A stretch of DNA of 64,000 nt from Thuidium tamariscinum (GCA_947034885.2 OX344753.2:2914001-2978000); one strand, 5' to 3'. Positions 10,216 through 23,222 are shown, numbered from the stretch's first letter. Numbers and translations are program-made. The notes: a model not told the origin generated them from the letters alone.

Positions 10216-10851
10216 GATTTGGGGAGCTTTTCTTCCACACTAATTTGTTAAATCAATCCAAGTTGATAGTACTTATGAGGTAATGTGAGGTACTGTTTCT
10301 TTCGTTTCATTTAGAAACAAATGAGATGTAAGGGAAATCTAAAAGAATAAAAAATCAATTTCTTTTTTGTTTAAATTTAAAGCAAGATAAATTGAATTTC
10401 TTGGTCAAAGTGCCTGTCCCTCTTGGACTGGTTCCTTCAGTACCTTCAACAATGGGGCAAATGACTACCACATAGGCTAGCTGCATTTGAACACCCCACG
10501 AAACCCAATTTTGCACTCAACCGTGGGAGTGTTCCAAGGACAATATCACTGATTTTGAATAAATGAACACTCTTTGGGATGAATAATTTCAGTTTCATCC
10601 ACATTTTTCACATTCCATACATTTAAGTTGATGTAAGGGAAACAATGACATTACTTGTACAAAGATCACTTTCTGCACTCCCCAAAATAAATGAAAAAAT
10701 AATCCCTGGTAGTTATCAACTCTAAAAAGTTGGTGGTACAAGTTTGCAGTTTGTATGTAAATAGTGTGGTTGCGTGCTGTCCTTGCTTTGATGAAAATAT
10801 GACTAGTTATCAACTCTAAAATGTACCAGCAAGTTATTTATTTGATGCCAG

Positions 10852-11040
10852 AACCCTTTCCATGACCTAGAGCAATTTGAGCAATCTATAGAGACGTGCT
10901 TGGCAGAAAGTTCACGCTTTATATATTCTTTGGATGATCCGCCTCCAATACTTACCCTTGTTACTAAAATCTCATCTTTGATTGGACTTAGCAAGTGGCA
11001 AAAACTGAATATTTATACTGGTAAAATTAAATTAAATTGA
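10852..11040 (+). other. Coding-like stretch of unknown origin
   Basis: A 62-codon open stretch without ATG follows an acceptor-like TTTGATGCCAG and has composition and residue usage more like protein than its surroundings (for example LEQFEQSIETCLAESSR, then SLDDPPPILT). It ends at a TGA. I do not recognise the product. It may be a gene relic or chance. Confidence 0.15.
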
Positions 11041-11462
11041 GTACTAATTGTCACTTCGTTTATAATACAATACATTACTGTGCAAAAATCAGCGGTCACA
11101 AACTTAAAAACTATGATCAAAGAGCGATCTAATTACCCAGTTTCCACCCAACCACACCAAAATCTAAAAGCCCTGGACACAAAAGTAAAATATTATTCGA
11201 TCATTTAGTTGAGTCAATTGACCGCTGAAATTGAATGAGAGGTGAGGAGCCAATAAGAATGTACAGTTAAAGTTACCATACACTTAAGTTGATGTAAGGT
11301 AAACCAACGAACCCTGAAATGGCCTCCAATTATCCGCCTATAAAACAAACTAGGCAAAAGTTGAATACAATGGCTACTACAATTATTCTTGTACCCAATT
11401 CAAAAGCATCTGTAATTCCATATCATCAAGGCAAGGATAGAGTTCAGTAGTGCACTCATGTC
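11041..11462. other. Intergenic DNA and probable Elongin C 3' UTR
   Basis: The part next to 11462 should hold the 3' UTR of the minus-strand Elongin C gene. A short motif TAAGTTGATGTAAGG occurs both here (about 11285) and at about 10625. No other feature seen. Confidence 0.4.
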
Positions 11463-12939
11463 TCATGTATGCAGATAATTGGCCGCCATCATAAGCTCCA
11501 GAGTAATCTCTGGCTCAATGTGGAACTCCGTCTCCTTGCCACTGCCGAACCAGAACACAAACAAGAAAAACAGTGAAAAACAGTCTCTATATTCATTACT
11601 CCACAAAGCTTTTTCCCCAAATAATCTTTACAGTGCAACACGCTCCGTAGAATATATCAAAATTCTTAAGGAACTGACCCCGATTCCTGTACAGTACTAA
11701 CCCTTGTCATTCATCTATTCATGTATTTAGTTGGTTCTTTGCAAGCGAAATGAGCAAGACTTGGGCTACATGTCATTATGTCGATGGCCACTGATCTTCA
11801 AATAAAAATTTGGTTGCCAATTATCCCTCCCACTTTGAATGATTGTAAAAGTAATTATCCAATGCATTGAGTGAGGAAACTATTTATTCTCAAGAGAGCT
11901 TGGTTTTTATATCTAAAGTGATCTCTTGACAGCACTAAATTAATCTCCCAAGACTTATTCCTACATGAGCTAAAATGCTTGAAGTGACGCATATAGTATT
12001 AATCCTCTATCTTAGTGTTTCGATACATCCACAACCAACACGGGTTTCTCGTCAGTTATCATCTCATTTCTATGTTTGTATGTACCTTTATATGGAGGAA
12101 TAACTTGGGCACATTATTTGCATCACCACCAAGAAATCAAGAAATTACATATTTGACTTGTTCTTGAATAATTAAAACAATTGCTACACTGAAAATTTGG
12201 GGAAAAAAAATTAAAAATGAAGAACGCTAGAAACGAATAATCTCACTTGGCAAATTGCAACGACCAGTAAAAGTACTGGCACACTTTCTCGAGAATGGGA
12301 GTGCTGATTTCCGGAAAATTCACTTCTCCCAACTCTGTTTCGGTGAAGTTTCCTGATTGACAACACTCTACGTTTCAATAAACAATGCAGGAACACAGAA
12401 TCTCCACCAGACTCGCTAGACTTGAGAAATACGATACGTAAGGGACCTGCTCCAGTTATGGAGTTTGAAACCCTAAAGACCAAGTATTCATGGTGATCGA
12501 CCAATTCGGTCGATCACATTGAGAAAAAGACACTTCCTACGGGGGAAATTTTATATTAATAGTATCAACCACTGAAGAATTTGTACGTGTTATGAGAGAG
12601 AAAGAAAGAAAGAACTGAACTCTAGGAGGTCCCTACTCAAAATTCACGAGAGGTGCAATGCGGCCTTCTTGAGCCCTAGCAAATGATAGGCGACGCTGAT
12701 AACCGACAAATGCAGAACGAAGTGCGAAATCACAGAGGTGTGGCATTGAGGAAGCACAGACCAGCAGAGGAGAGCATGTTCCTCAACGTGTTAGACACGA
12801 TAGCAGCTTTTCGATCAATGATAAACTCAAAGCCCTCCGCGCTTATGAGCTTCACCGTCCCCGACTTGTACAACATCTTTTCTCCCTCTTCCATCTTCCG
12901 CCCCTCCTCCTTCTCCTTCTCCTTCTCTCCTTCCTCCAT
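11463..12939 (-). CDS. ELC: Elongin C (BTB/POZ-SKP1 fold protein)
   Basis: Small adaptor that binds Elongin A/BC-box proteins; in plants its known contexts are transcription elongation and Cullin-type ubiquitin ligases. Three exons on the minus strand: 12939-12762, 12352-12247 and 11541-11463, joined by GT-AG introns of 409 and 705 bp, total 120 aa. Exon 1 gives GTVKLISAEGFEFIIDRKAA and LRNMLSS; exon 2 gives GEVNFPEISTPIL and CQYFYWSLQFA; exon 3 gives GKETEFHIEPEITLELMMAA, then NYLHT-stop, the normal C-terminus. The start at 12939 is the first ATG after an in-frame TGA (12946-12948) and adds a Glu/Lys-rich head of about 25 residues that the ~96-aa Arabidopsis protein lacks; internal ATGs at codons 16 and 22 are alternatives. 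Donor 1 is the weak G|GTCTGT. The exons are too short and split to be evident as ordinary long ORFs. Confidence 0.93.
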
Positions 12940-13484
12940 TCCTGTTCAATCCTATTGGAAACACAAACCCGGATCAATTCCTCTGTGGAGTCTTTCACGC
13001 ACAATTCATGGTCTCATTGCATCAAAATCACCGCACCTGCAAAACTCCGCCGCTCTGTCTCCCTTTTAAAAACGACTACCGTCAACTTATCACACAACAA
13101 AAAGAAAACAATATCACGAAAGAAATTCAACAGATGTGACAGGAAAGCGGATGACAAGACGTAGAAACGGCCTGAGAAGGAAGATAATCCGGAAACTCGC
13201 AAGAACTTACGGTGCTTTGAATCTCAGACACCGGAACAAATCTTGAGAGCTTCTCAGGCGAGAGACAGAGAGAGAGAATGATTTCGATGGAATTCAAGGC
13301 AGTATGGACATGTCATACCTTGATAGAAAGCTCACGGAATGGACGCGACAACGTCGGGGGAGATGTGAAATGGAAAATTGGGAGCGCGCAACAACAATCG
13401 ATGGAAACGGCGAAGGTTGAGCACGACAAGGCTTTAGGCGGTAAGGTAACTGCGCTAAAGACTTACGCTTACGCAGGGACATGA
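12940..13484 (-). promoter_or_regulatory. Leader and promoter region of Elongin C
   Basis: Balanced-composition DNA directly upstream of the minus-strand start, fading into AT-rich DNA past about 13500. It carries GAGAGA-type repeats (about 13260-13280). Short open frames on both strands (for example 13278-13484) resemble nothing and are best explained by composition. No TATA box is evident, as is common for housekeeping genes. Confidence 0.4.
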
Positions 13485-15039
13485 CAATTGGCTAGCCTTT
13501 GTGATAGGGGTCTACAGTTTGGGAAATCCCAAGGTCATTTTGAGGTTAAGAGTCAATTTAAAAGGCCCTATGACCACTACTTTCAAGCCTCACCACCCAT
13601 CACTTTATGCTACAATTTTGCAAGTAAATATTAACAAAAAAATTTATATGTATTTTCAAAGATAGGTCTATTACTTATACAATTTTCAAATTTTTTGGAC
13701 ATAAATTTGAAATTATTGTGAATTCTTTAACATAAAAATGAAAAAAATTCATATTGAATGTAAAATATGCTCAAAAAATCTGAAATTTTCACTTAGATGT
13801 ATGTCATAGTGTGTAACATCATGGTATAAAACGAAGTTAATGTGCCACTCTAAAATTAGACAATCAACAAACCATGATTATATACTCAATGTTTGCATTG
13901 CTATAAACTATCAAACTTCACAAAGTTTTCATATTTTTCAATTGTAGTAAAAATCAAATTTGATGAGCTTCATTTCATCATTAGGATTCAAATTTAGAAA
14001 ACATCATTTATATAACTAAGATTCACATTGAGAAAAAATGGCAAGAAGTGGCCAAAATACACTAGAGGGATCATCTATGGAGTAGCAATCTTCTTCATTA
14101 GAAAAGTCAATAACACTATAATGAGGGAATTTGCAATTCTATTCACTAAAAGTGTATTTAAGCAACTTTCAAAAAAATTTGGATAAAAAAATATTTTTCT
14201 CCATCCTATAGACTTAACTATGGTCATCCAATGGAGAAAAAAGTGTTTGCCTAGTCTTCTAAGGATTAAAGTTATTCACTAGTTTTAGTCTATTTGATCC
14301 CTAAGTGCTTTACCATCCATTCAATGGATTTTAATGGGGGCATTTAATCTATTTAATTATTATTGAAGGAGCTTAAGAAAACCATTTGATATGCCAATAA
14401 AAAAAATTCTCTGTGAAAAAATGCTCAACATGTATCAATGATATAAAGATTTGAAATAGATACTTAAATTTACAAATTTTCTAAGTTAATCTTATTATAT
14501 TTAGTTTGAGCACTTAAAGCTTGCTTAGGGCTTAATTATACAAGCTCTTAGGCATCTAAGATAACATTTTTTTAAACAAATAAAGTGGCCTAAGTAGTTT
14601 TTTTGGATTACACAAAGCTGAAAACTTTCAATTACAATTCTAAATCTTCAATAAAATTAATTTTAGGGAATCATGATTATTTGATATAAAATTTTATGAA
14701 GTATAATTTCTATTATTATAGTGACTAAAAATTTTATGGGACTTATTGGCCATCACAAAGAAATTTCAGATTATCTTCCTTTTCATTTTTTGGACTCCAT
14801 ATAATTTAACTATGAAGTCTTAAAGTACAAAAAATAGTTGTACTAGAAATTTATCCTAATTCTTATAAATAGAGATTGTACATTATTTGTAAAGGGCAAT
14901 TTTAAAGGAAATGTCACCTTATATTTTTAATATGATTTCAATTTTAGATTTGATGTATAAAATGAAAAATTGCCATTTTTGAATCACTTTCAAAATTTTA
15001 ATTCTCTTGCAATCAAACATTATACTCTTTCAACCTATA
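13485..15039. other. AT-rich intergenic DNA
   Basis: No exon-like or repeat-family signal could be supported; low-complexity A/T tracts dominate. Confidence 0.5.
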
Positions 15040-15354
15040 CATTAGAAGGAATTTGAGGGAATTAGAAGACTACGAGTTATCTTGAATTCCTAAAGTGTAG
15101 GAACTTACTATATCAGTAGTTTAATATAGTTGAGAAACTACCATGTTAGAAATATTAATTTTAAAATTTAAAATTTAAATAAATAAATAATTTTTTTATT
15201 TAAAAATTAAGTCTTTTTTCACAAGTTTTGAAATTTTAAAAATAAATTTTGAATTCAAAAATTCAGGCCAACAATGGCTCATCTATAGCATTGAGAATAA
15301 TTGTAGGGAACAACCCTAAAACAGTCTCTTAGAGGCCTCAAATCCCCTCTAATG
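15040..15354 (+). mobile_element. MITE family 2, copy B
   Basis: Termini CATTAGAAGGAATTTGAGG...CCTCAAATCCCCTCTAATG. The family's ATTAGAAGACTACGAGTT subterminal block follows the left end, and GGGAACAACCCTAAAACAGT precedes the right end. The interior is degenerate A/T. Orientation opposite to copy A. Confidence 0.75.
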
Positions 15355-15518
15355 TGCAAAATTGTTGCATTTAAAAAAATATATGCTTTATTGAATGTTT
15401 ATTTTAAGTTCCTATTTTTTTGGTTCAAAAGGAATTAATAAAAACTTATGAAAGTTGTGACTATTGGTTTTTTTTTATAATATTTTTGAAAAAAAATACA
15501 ATTCACCTTGGACAAAGA

Positions 15519-15744
15519 AGTGTTAATATGTGAGCACAAAATCTATTAGCCTATAAATCTAGAAATTTATATTAGAAATATTTCCCATATTTACAAGTAT
15601 CTATGTGAAAGGTATGTATATTATAGACTTTTTTCATCTTATAGCGCACCTATGTTATAAATACTTTCAAATGATTGTATGTATATACCTATGACTAGGT
15701 TCAAGGCTAGTAAGCTCATATCCTTGTGCTCATGTAGTAGTATC
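15519..15744 (+). mobile_element. MITE family 3, copy 1 (degenerate)
   Basis: Left AGTGTTAATATGTGAGCAC and right GCTCATGTAGTAGTATCA are diverged inverted repeats, with AAGGCTAGTAAGCTCAT as a subterminal block and ATTATAGACTT/TTATAAATAC tracts inside. Assigned by comparison with 16524-16751 and 33260-33491. Boundaries approximate. Confidence 0.45.
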
Positions 15745-16523
15745 ATTGGTCTTAGCTATATGAGATCAAATTTTCAAATCATAAAATACATTATAGCAAT
15801 GTCAGTGATGATTTATATTCTAAAGAAGTGAAGTTTATAAATTGAATTCCCAAATGATCCATCACAAAATAATTTAGGACCAATTTGAAGTAGAATTTTG
15901 ACCTTTTGATCTTTTTAAGAATTAAGACATGTCTACACTATCAACTACTAAGGTAATCTTTTCTACTTGTTTATATAATACATCCATTTTAACCTATGAC
16001 TATAATAATTGACATTTGAAAAAAAAGAATTTACTCAACTACAAATTAAGGATTACATTTATATTTCTAAACCTAAAGTCTCATAAAAAATACACATATA
16101 AAATGAATTTTTTCTTGATTGCCTAATTTAGATGTGTTTTTTAAAATTATGAATTGACCATTAAATTGATTAATGAAGGTACATTAGTGACTATATGGTA
16201 TGTACACCAATTCTTGTTGGGGTCTTAAAAAGGGAGAGAGAGTAGAGATGCCCATTGATGTCTTAGACACAATTGGCCCACCTACTTGCACTTAGTGTGT
16301 TTTATTTACTTATTGATTTGGTCTATTATTTTTATGGGTTTCCATGGATAGGAAGATTTTACTGCATTTTTCAAATAAAGAGATATAGATGCAATGTATA
16401 ATATAAGTGGTTTCCTAATTTTTTTAAAGAGATTAGATAACTTACAAATTTTCAAAGATTCTTACCATAGGCACCTATTTGTGACTATAGGTCTTCCAAA
16501 ATTTGTTCCCTTGCAACAAGGCT

Positions 16524-16751
16524 TGCTATTATGTGAGATTAGAAGTGTGAGCCCGTGATCTTAAAAGACTATACACCTATAATATAAATGTCTATATTAT
16601 AGTAAGTTTATATGATAATAGTACATATATGCTATAAATACATGTATTATAGGTGTTTATGTTATAAATACCTGCAATGGTTTCATGATAATTACTTATA
16701 TATATTTTTTCAAGGCTCACATGCTCATACTTTCATGCTCACACATTAGCA
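16524..16751 (+). mobile_element. MITE family 3, copy 2
   Basis: Left TGCTATTATGTGAG pairs with right CTCACACATTAGCA. Subterminal AAGTGTGAGCCCGTGA and TCAAGGCTCACATGCTCA are also inverted. Interior TATTATAGGTGTTTATG and TATAAATACCT blocks recur in the copy at 33260. Confidence 0.65.
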
Positions 16752-18792
16752 CTGTTACCCTTGCAAGTTGCAAAGAAATATGGAGAAACCAAAAAAAATG
16801 ATTGACTCTTGCAATAAGTATCACTTTATATTTAGTCCAATCAATCAAGGGACCACTTTATATCCATTTCAAAGCTAATTATAGGATTGATTTGAAAGAG
16901 ATGGTCACTTTTAGAATACACTACTTTATTTTTTCTTCATTGATGGGCCTATCCTATTATTACTATAATTAGACCATTGAATGTAGGACCCCAAAACAAA
17001 TATAATCTCAATTTTTCAACATTTAAATCTTTCTTTTTAATTTTTTATTCTGTACTATTAAAGAAACATTTTATTTACCACAAATTTTATAAAATTGATT
17101 GTAAAAGAAACTTATATCTAAAGATTTGAGAAAAAATTTAGATGAATGGATTCTTTTAAAAATTTGGACAAAATATTGTTCAAAAGTAGTATGTTAATTA
17201 TTGAAAATATGAACTTTATAATGCTTAAATTACACCAATTCTTTAAGAAAATTGAAGTGCTTTTTATCTCTTGCATGGGAGTGATAGTATGAGCTTTTGA
17301 ACCTAAGAATTGTATTGGATCGTTTTGGTTGTTACCTTGTTAAATTGGACAAATTCCAATTGTAATGAAAGTGACATAGATGATAGTAGGAATATACTTG
17401 AAGTGATTTGAACACATGTTATTATTGTTTAATTAGTACCATATAGTAATTCATTATATTTTAAAGATAAGGATGATGTAGATGATAATTAATTCACATC
17501 TAATGAGAAATGAAAATGAGAGGTTCAAGAATGCATTTAAAAATCATATTAAGGATTTTCGTACTATTTTGTTAATGAATTTCATCATTTGTAGTTGATT
17601 CACTATACATAGTTGTTGTGAAAATTATTTAAGTGCATGTATTAAACTTTAGCATATTCAATTCATCACAAGCTTAAAGGTGATGGTTAATTATTATATC
17701 AAGCATGCTTGGTATCAAGAGAGCTCAAATTACAACCTACAGATCTTTTATGATTGTAATTGACATCTCAAGTCTTTGATTCATTAAAAATCTTCAATTC
17801 CATTCAAATTCAAATTATCTACATTTTTTACTATATATATAATTTTTTCACACATATGTATGCCATCTTTTTAAAATACCAATGGGAATGAGTCTTAAAT
17901 GATATATCAGAACATGCAATAAAATATCTAAGTCATCAAGGCTCAAAATAGAAGCCTAGGCAATTTTGGAGTGATTATGAATCTGGCCTCAACAATTGAG
18001 TTTATGGGGTAGTTAGCTTTGGAATTCATTTACTTCCAAACCGTAATTGCTCTTTACTTTGAGTTTCCAATTGATTTGCTATTGTGTATGAGTTGTCAAT
18101 TACATTCAAACCTCTTTATTACAATCTTCTTTAAAAATTCTATTCTAAGAGTTGATCTTGCTTACTTGCCATAATGTCATTGAATCTATAGTAGAATTGT
18201 CACACATTCAATCTATGTTAAGTTAGTGCAAGTAGATATGAGACCCCATTTGCTAAAACTATTGAGGTTTGATTGTACAACAAACTATCTAAAGGACCTG
18301 CTAGTTTTCCTTGATTTGAGGAACAAAACTTGTTTCACTAGAATTAGGTCAAAATACTAGAACAGTAGTATCTTTGAGTATGTAGGTGTGAACGGTAGTA
18401 AAAAATTTAATGAGACATAGCAAGAAGAGCTTTATGCTCAAATTGTAGCTACACATGGAATTGTATATGTTGTATGTCTCCCTCAATCTTGTTCTAATAC
18501 CTATGATACTTTCAATTTTGGTGTTATGTCATGTTGCATAAACTTGTAGTTAGGGGAAAATATTTTTTTAATTAATCAAGTGATTCTTTGCTTCAATTGG
18601 CAGTCAATTGGGAAAACATTGTCAATGCAGTGAAAACCTTCCACATATATACAACTTAAGAATGTAAATTTTTTGGTAGGCAAGTAGACAACATTATTTC
18701 CTTCGCACTTGAAGAACTTGAATGTTTGTAGGTGTGATTATTGGATGTAAGGAACTATGGAGAGACCTTTGGGTATAAGAATCAAGCCCCAT
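16752..18792. other. AT-rich intergenic DNA
   Basis: No gene or repeat family recognised over about 2 kb on either strand. Confidence 0.5.
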
Positions 18793-20575
18793 CACTACAA
18801 AAACAACTATACTTACTACAAGGGAAATGGGCCCTAATCTACAGAATTTTTGACAGAAAAGTGTCCGAAATGATAGCCACAACTTCTGAAAGTTTACACT
18901 TTGTCCATGTGATCAATATTGCAATGTTTGTCAAATTCTTGTTAATTTCTCAATTAGTTTTGACGAACAAGATTAATATCTTCTTAGAAACCAAACAAGA
19001 TTTTATATATAATTTTTATTTTAAATACAAAATGATGAAGTTATCATTTACAACACTATGAGAAAATGTACCTCATTGCAATCTTCAGCTACTCATCATC
19101 AACACCTTAATATTACTTGTCTATAGGAGAAAAAAGCTCCCTCTATATATTTAGAGTAATAGGAGGTCTACCAACCCATGTGGCATTCATGAATCTTAGA
19201 AGTTGTAGGAGCTCATAGTGAAGTTAGAAACTCGAAATTTTGTATTAAAACTAGGATTTTAGACCTCATTTGAGCATAATAAAATGCTTTTTTATAAATA
19301 AAAAATTTGCACTAAGATTAGTTAGAATATAAATTAGAGTTTCAAGTTCAAAAATCCATTTGACATTTCAAGTTGTCAATCAAAAGTAATGAACAGATTT
19401 CAAAGAAGAAGTTTGAAAAAAATATAATAAGAACAATTTCAAACACCTCTTTGAAATTCCATAACTTTTGATTGAAAATTCAAAATTTTAGAAGCATTTT
19501 TGTAGGCAAAAATTTAATTCATTTTCTAACTAATTTTAGTTTAATTTTTTTGGAAAAAAAAACATTATATTATGCTTGAATGAGGTTTGAAGTCTTAGTT
19601 TTAACACAATTCCTATTTCTAACTTAGTGTTAAGGTAGAAATAGGAATTGTGTTAAAACTAGGACTTCAGACCTTATTTAAGCATAATATAATGTGTTTT
19701 TTCAAAAAAAATTGAGCTAACATTAGTTAGAAAATCAATTAAAAATTTTCCTACAAAAATGCTTATGAAATTTTCAATTTTCAATCAAAAGTTATGGAAT
19801 TTCAAAGAGGTGATTGAAATTGTTCTTATTATATTTTTTCAAACTTCCTCTTTGAAATCTGTTCATAACTTTTAATTAGCAACTTGAAATGTCAAACGGA
19901 TTTTTGGACTTAAAACTCCAATTCATATTCTAACTAGTTTTAGTTCAATTGTTTTTGAAAAAAAACATTTTACTATGCTTAAATGAGGTCTAAAATCTTA
20001 GTTTTAATACAAAATTTCAGGTTTTTAACTTAACTATGAGCTCTCACTACTTCAAGAATTCATATATCCCACATGGGTTGGTTGACCTTCTACATCCGTA
20101 TGTATATATAAAGAACTTCTCTTCCCCATTTTTTCCACAAAATATAAATGGTTCATGAAATAAAACAATTTAGTGAATAAATTAACTCCATGATCTCAAT
20201 TTGTTTTAATCAACATTCTTGAAAGTTGATAAAAAAAGAATTAAAAAATTTTAATCATCCAAAAGTATTTCATCTAAAAATTTATCATTTATTTGACAAA
20301 ATTTCATCCAATTTTTTTTCTAGCCATTATTTCAACTATTTTATTAAATCCTTAGAAACTAGTTTTTTAGATTAAGTGACGTGGAAATTCAAAAATCCAC
20401 GGTGGCAAAGGAGTAAGAAGAAGACTTGTTGACATGTATCTTTATCCGAATTAACAGCTGAATTGACAAAATCCTCTCAATTAAGTGTCCGAAACAAATA
20501 TTCCTAATCTATAGCACAATTGACAGAATTCTATAAAAAAGAATTGTCAGATAGGACAAAGTTTCCTTTGTAGTG
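18793..20575. mobile_element. Possible CACTA-type non-autonomous element enclosing a foldback
   Basis: The left edge reads CACTACAAAAACAACT; the right edge reads CCTTTGTAGTG, so both outer ends show the CACTACAA signature of En/Spm-type elements in inverted order. Subterminal blocks recur at the two ends (CCTAATCTAYAG, TTGACAGAA, AAGTGTCCGAAA). No transposase frame remains and a 3-bp target duplication is not clear, so the assignment is tentative. Confidence 0.35.
19126..20127. repeat. 1-kb foldback (giant inverted repeat)
   Basis: Left arm 19126-19621 and right arm 19636-20127 are reverse complements at roughly 85-90% identity by eye, with a perfect 19-bp centre stem (AACACAATTCCTATTTCTA and its complement) and a 14-nt loop that itself pairs (CTTA/TAAG). 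Recognisable paired blocks: GAGCTCATAGT (outer), ATTTGAGCATAAT, TTTGAAATTCCATAAC. Outer ends match the hairpin family at 9892-10215. The transcript would form a near-continuous ~490-bp duplex. No coding capacity. Confidence 0.85.
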
Positions 20576-21429
20576 ACTAGATGTGTGAGTCGTTTGTATT
20601 ACTAGCGGTCAGGCTTATTGGTTTATGGATCAGTAGTGATAGCCAACAATATCCTAGTGTTCTTTGTATATAATAAACATTTGGAGGCTTGAATTTTCTA
20701 CTAAATGACCTAGTGTGAATTGACAAAATTTTGCACACGTTTACGTGGTTGATGCTGCAAAGATTGGCAAAATAAACATTTTACAGGTACTTTGCTTGTT
20801 TGTGAAAGCTACCATTTGTGGTGTTTTGAGCTTTGGTCAAAAAATGCCAAGTCTTTATTACTCAATTATGTTAGTAGAGATTTAGAGGTTGTAGAAATTG
20901 AATAGAAAAGATGTACTATAGTAGCCCTAGACATGAAAGTAGGTTATTTCAACACATTTTTTGGAACTTGGTTTGTTATTTTACCTCGCATCTTGCCATC
21001 CAATAGCTTCAGGGAAGAATAGTTCTAGAACATGTAATTCGATTTTCAAGTTTAAATACTTTCAATGTATTTTTTAGTTGGGATGGCATAGGTAATTTGA
21101 TATTAGATTCCATATGAGCTATTATAGGCAACTCTACTTGCAATGTCTGCATGCATAAAGAAACTCAAGGCCGAAAAGGGTGAAAAGATTCTAGACTATA
21201 TTTTTCTTGATGATAATAGACTCTTTAGTAATCTTTTAAAAGAGAAAGTGCAGTTTGTAATAAAGGTATACATTTCATTGCTGCAATTTCAACTTGAATC
21301 CTCTCCTTTACAATTTGAATTTCTTCATTTCTCTAAAGTCTCCTAACAAGTTCTTCCCTTTGCTTGCCATAGTATCTTAATTGCTCTGATGTTCAACAGA
21401 AAGATGTAGAGTGCCACATAATTGTAGCA
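20576..21429. other. Intergenic DNA without supported feature
   Basis: AT-rich; a 67-codon open frame at 21143-21346 is not recognised. Nothing else seen. Confidence 0.45.
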
Positions 21430-21963
21430 GCATCAACACTAGCTAAGGTCACTTGAGACCCTATGATGTTGGGTAGGTGACTCTTAGGGCCTTACCCCAA
21501 GTACAAGCCATTTGGTTTATTTGCTATTGATTTTATTTTTTACAGAGTTGTTTTTCTCCTTAGATGGCTAATTAAGCAACCTTCTACCTTACTAAAAATC
21601 ATTGTGGAAGCAAACCTCACTTAAGCTAACATGTGGCATATTGAAACCTCACAATCCTTTTGATTCCGTACTTTGCACATTGCATGTACAGTATATTCCG
21701 AAAGTTGTTGATGTTGTGTACAAATTGGTGAAACAAATGTCAAATTATGAACATATTTCAAAATGCATTTAGAATTCTAATTGTTTTTTGAAGTCACATG
21801 AAGAAATTTCATTAAGAAGTAAAGCAAGTGTGCATGGGAAATATTTTGTAGTGGGAATTGGGTGCAGAATTGTTGTCCAATTTACAAAATGTACTCTGTG
21901 GTGTTTCAATGGCTATTGGCTTGAGTTCGGTAGGTAACTCCTAGGGCCTCACCCCTAGGACAG

Positions 21964-22692
21964 GGTGATTGCAAGAAACGCATGTCCTATTCTTCGTCAC
22001 AATTGGAGTGACGTCGTTCTTTTCTGCTATAATTTTTGAATCTAAAGATCTAACAATATGAAATAATTATTGGACCTCTCTAACTTGATGGTTTTCACAT
22101 CCCTTATTTTTCAGAAATTAAAAAAAATCATTTTATATTTAAAAATCATTTTTCTTAATTTGTCACAAACTGAGGTTTAGGGGTTTTTACTACGTTCGGA
22201 GTCCCTAAATTTAATGATCTATAAAGCTGAAATTTTCATGGTGCATTTGCATAGTAGGAAAGCATATTCCTACCAAAGGGAATCTAAAAATACATTATTT
22301 TATGTCCTCCACATGCGTGCAAATAGCACTCCCATTGCATGCATTTTGTGAACATTGATGACAATACTAAGATAATTTTTTTGGTAAAATCTCATCACCA
22401 TCAATTCTACCCAAATGGACAATTTTTAGATTGAAGAAAAATAACTTTTCCTATTTTTTACAAATTAAAATCTAAATATGCCCATTTTCATGAGTTTTGG
22501 CACTTTTCTAATTCTCCTACTTAAAGAATTTTCCAAAGTTTTTCCTTCATAGGGTACCTTTTTCTTTAAGGTATATGCATTTTACATATTTTTCATGTTT
22601 TAAAAAAAAATTCTAATTAAATAGTACTCCTGAAAAAAAAGCGTCCAAATCCAAAACGCTACAGAAATAGACGCCCTTTCTTGTAATGATAC
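21964..22692. mobile_element. ~725-bp insertion with ATTGCAAGAAA/TTTCTTGTAAT termini
   Basis: Present between tandem units 1 and 2 but absent from the equivalent junction before units 1 and 3 (CCAAGTACAAGCC, CGAGGTACAAGCC). Ends GATTGCAAGAAACGC and GCCCTTTCTTGTAATGAT are imperfect inverted repeats resembling CACTRCAAGAAA-type ends. No coding frame. Boundaries good to a few bases. Confidence 0.5.
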
Positions 22693-23019
22693 TACAAGCC
22701 ATTTGGTTTGTTTTCTATTGATTTTATTTCTTACATAGATGTTTTTCTCCTTAGAACTTAGAAGGCTGATTAAGCAACTTTCTACCTTGCTAAAAATCAT
22801 TGTGGAAGTGAACCTCACTTAAGCTAAAATGTGGCATATTGAAACTTCACAATCCTTTTGATTCTATATTTTGTACATTGCATGTATAGTATATTCCAAA
22901 AGTCATTGATGTTGTATACAAATTACTTAAACAAATGTCAAATTATGAACACATTTCAAAATGCATTTAGAATTCTAATTGTTTTATGAAGTGACACGAA
23001 GAAATTTGATTACTAAAAA

Positions 23020-23222
23020 CTCATTTTAAGAAACTTGTGTTTTAGAAGATGGATATTAGGTGACATCCAATGTAGCCACCCGGATTTTAATGTCCAAATT
23101 GGCATCCGCCATAACATTATGATGTTATGATAGATGTTGGTGTAGACATAAAAATATGGTTTCTTTCATTGGATGTCACCTTAAATCTATCATCTAAAAT
23201 ATGCAGGTTTCTTATAGTGATT
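23020..23222. mobile_element. ~205-bp hairpin MITE inside tandem unit 2
   Basis: Left arm (AAGAAACTTGTGTTTTAGA, then GGTGACATCCAATG) pairs with right arm (CATTGGATGTCACC, then TGCAGGTTTCTTA). Unit 1 lacks it at the same point (CATTAAGAAGTAAAGC). ATTA flanks both sides and may be the target duplication. Confidence 0.6.

Noticed and set aside
12211-12504. 97-codon minus-strand frame within the Elongin C locus
   Set aside because: It is in a different frame from the conserved exon 2 (12352-12247) and runs through intron sequence.
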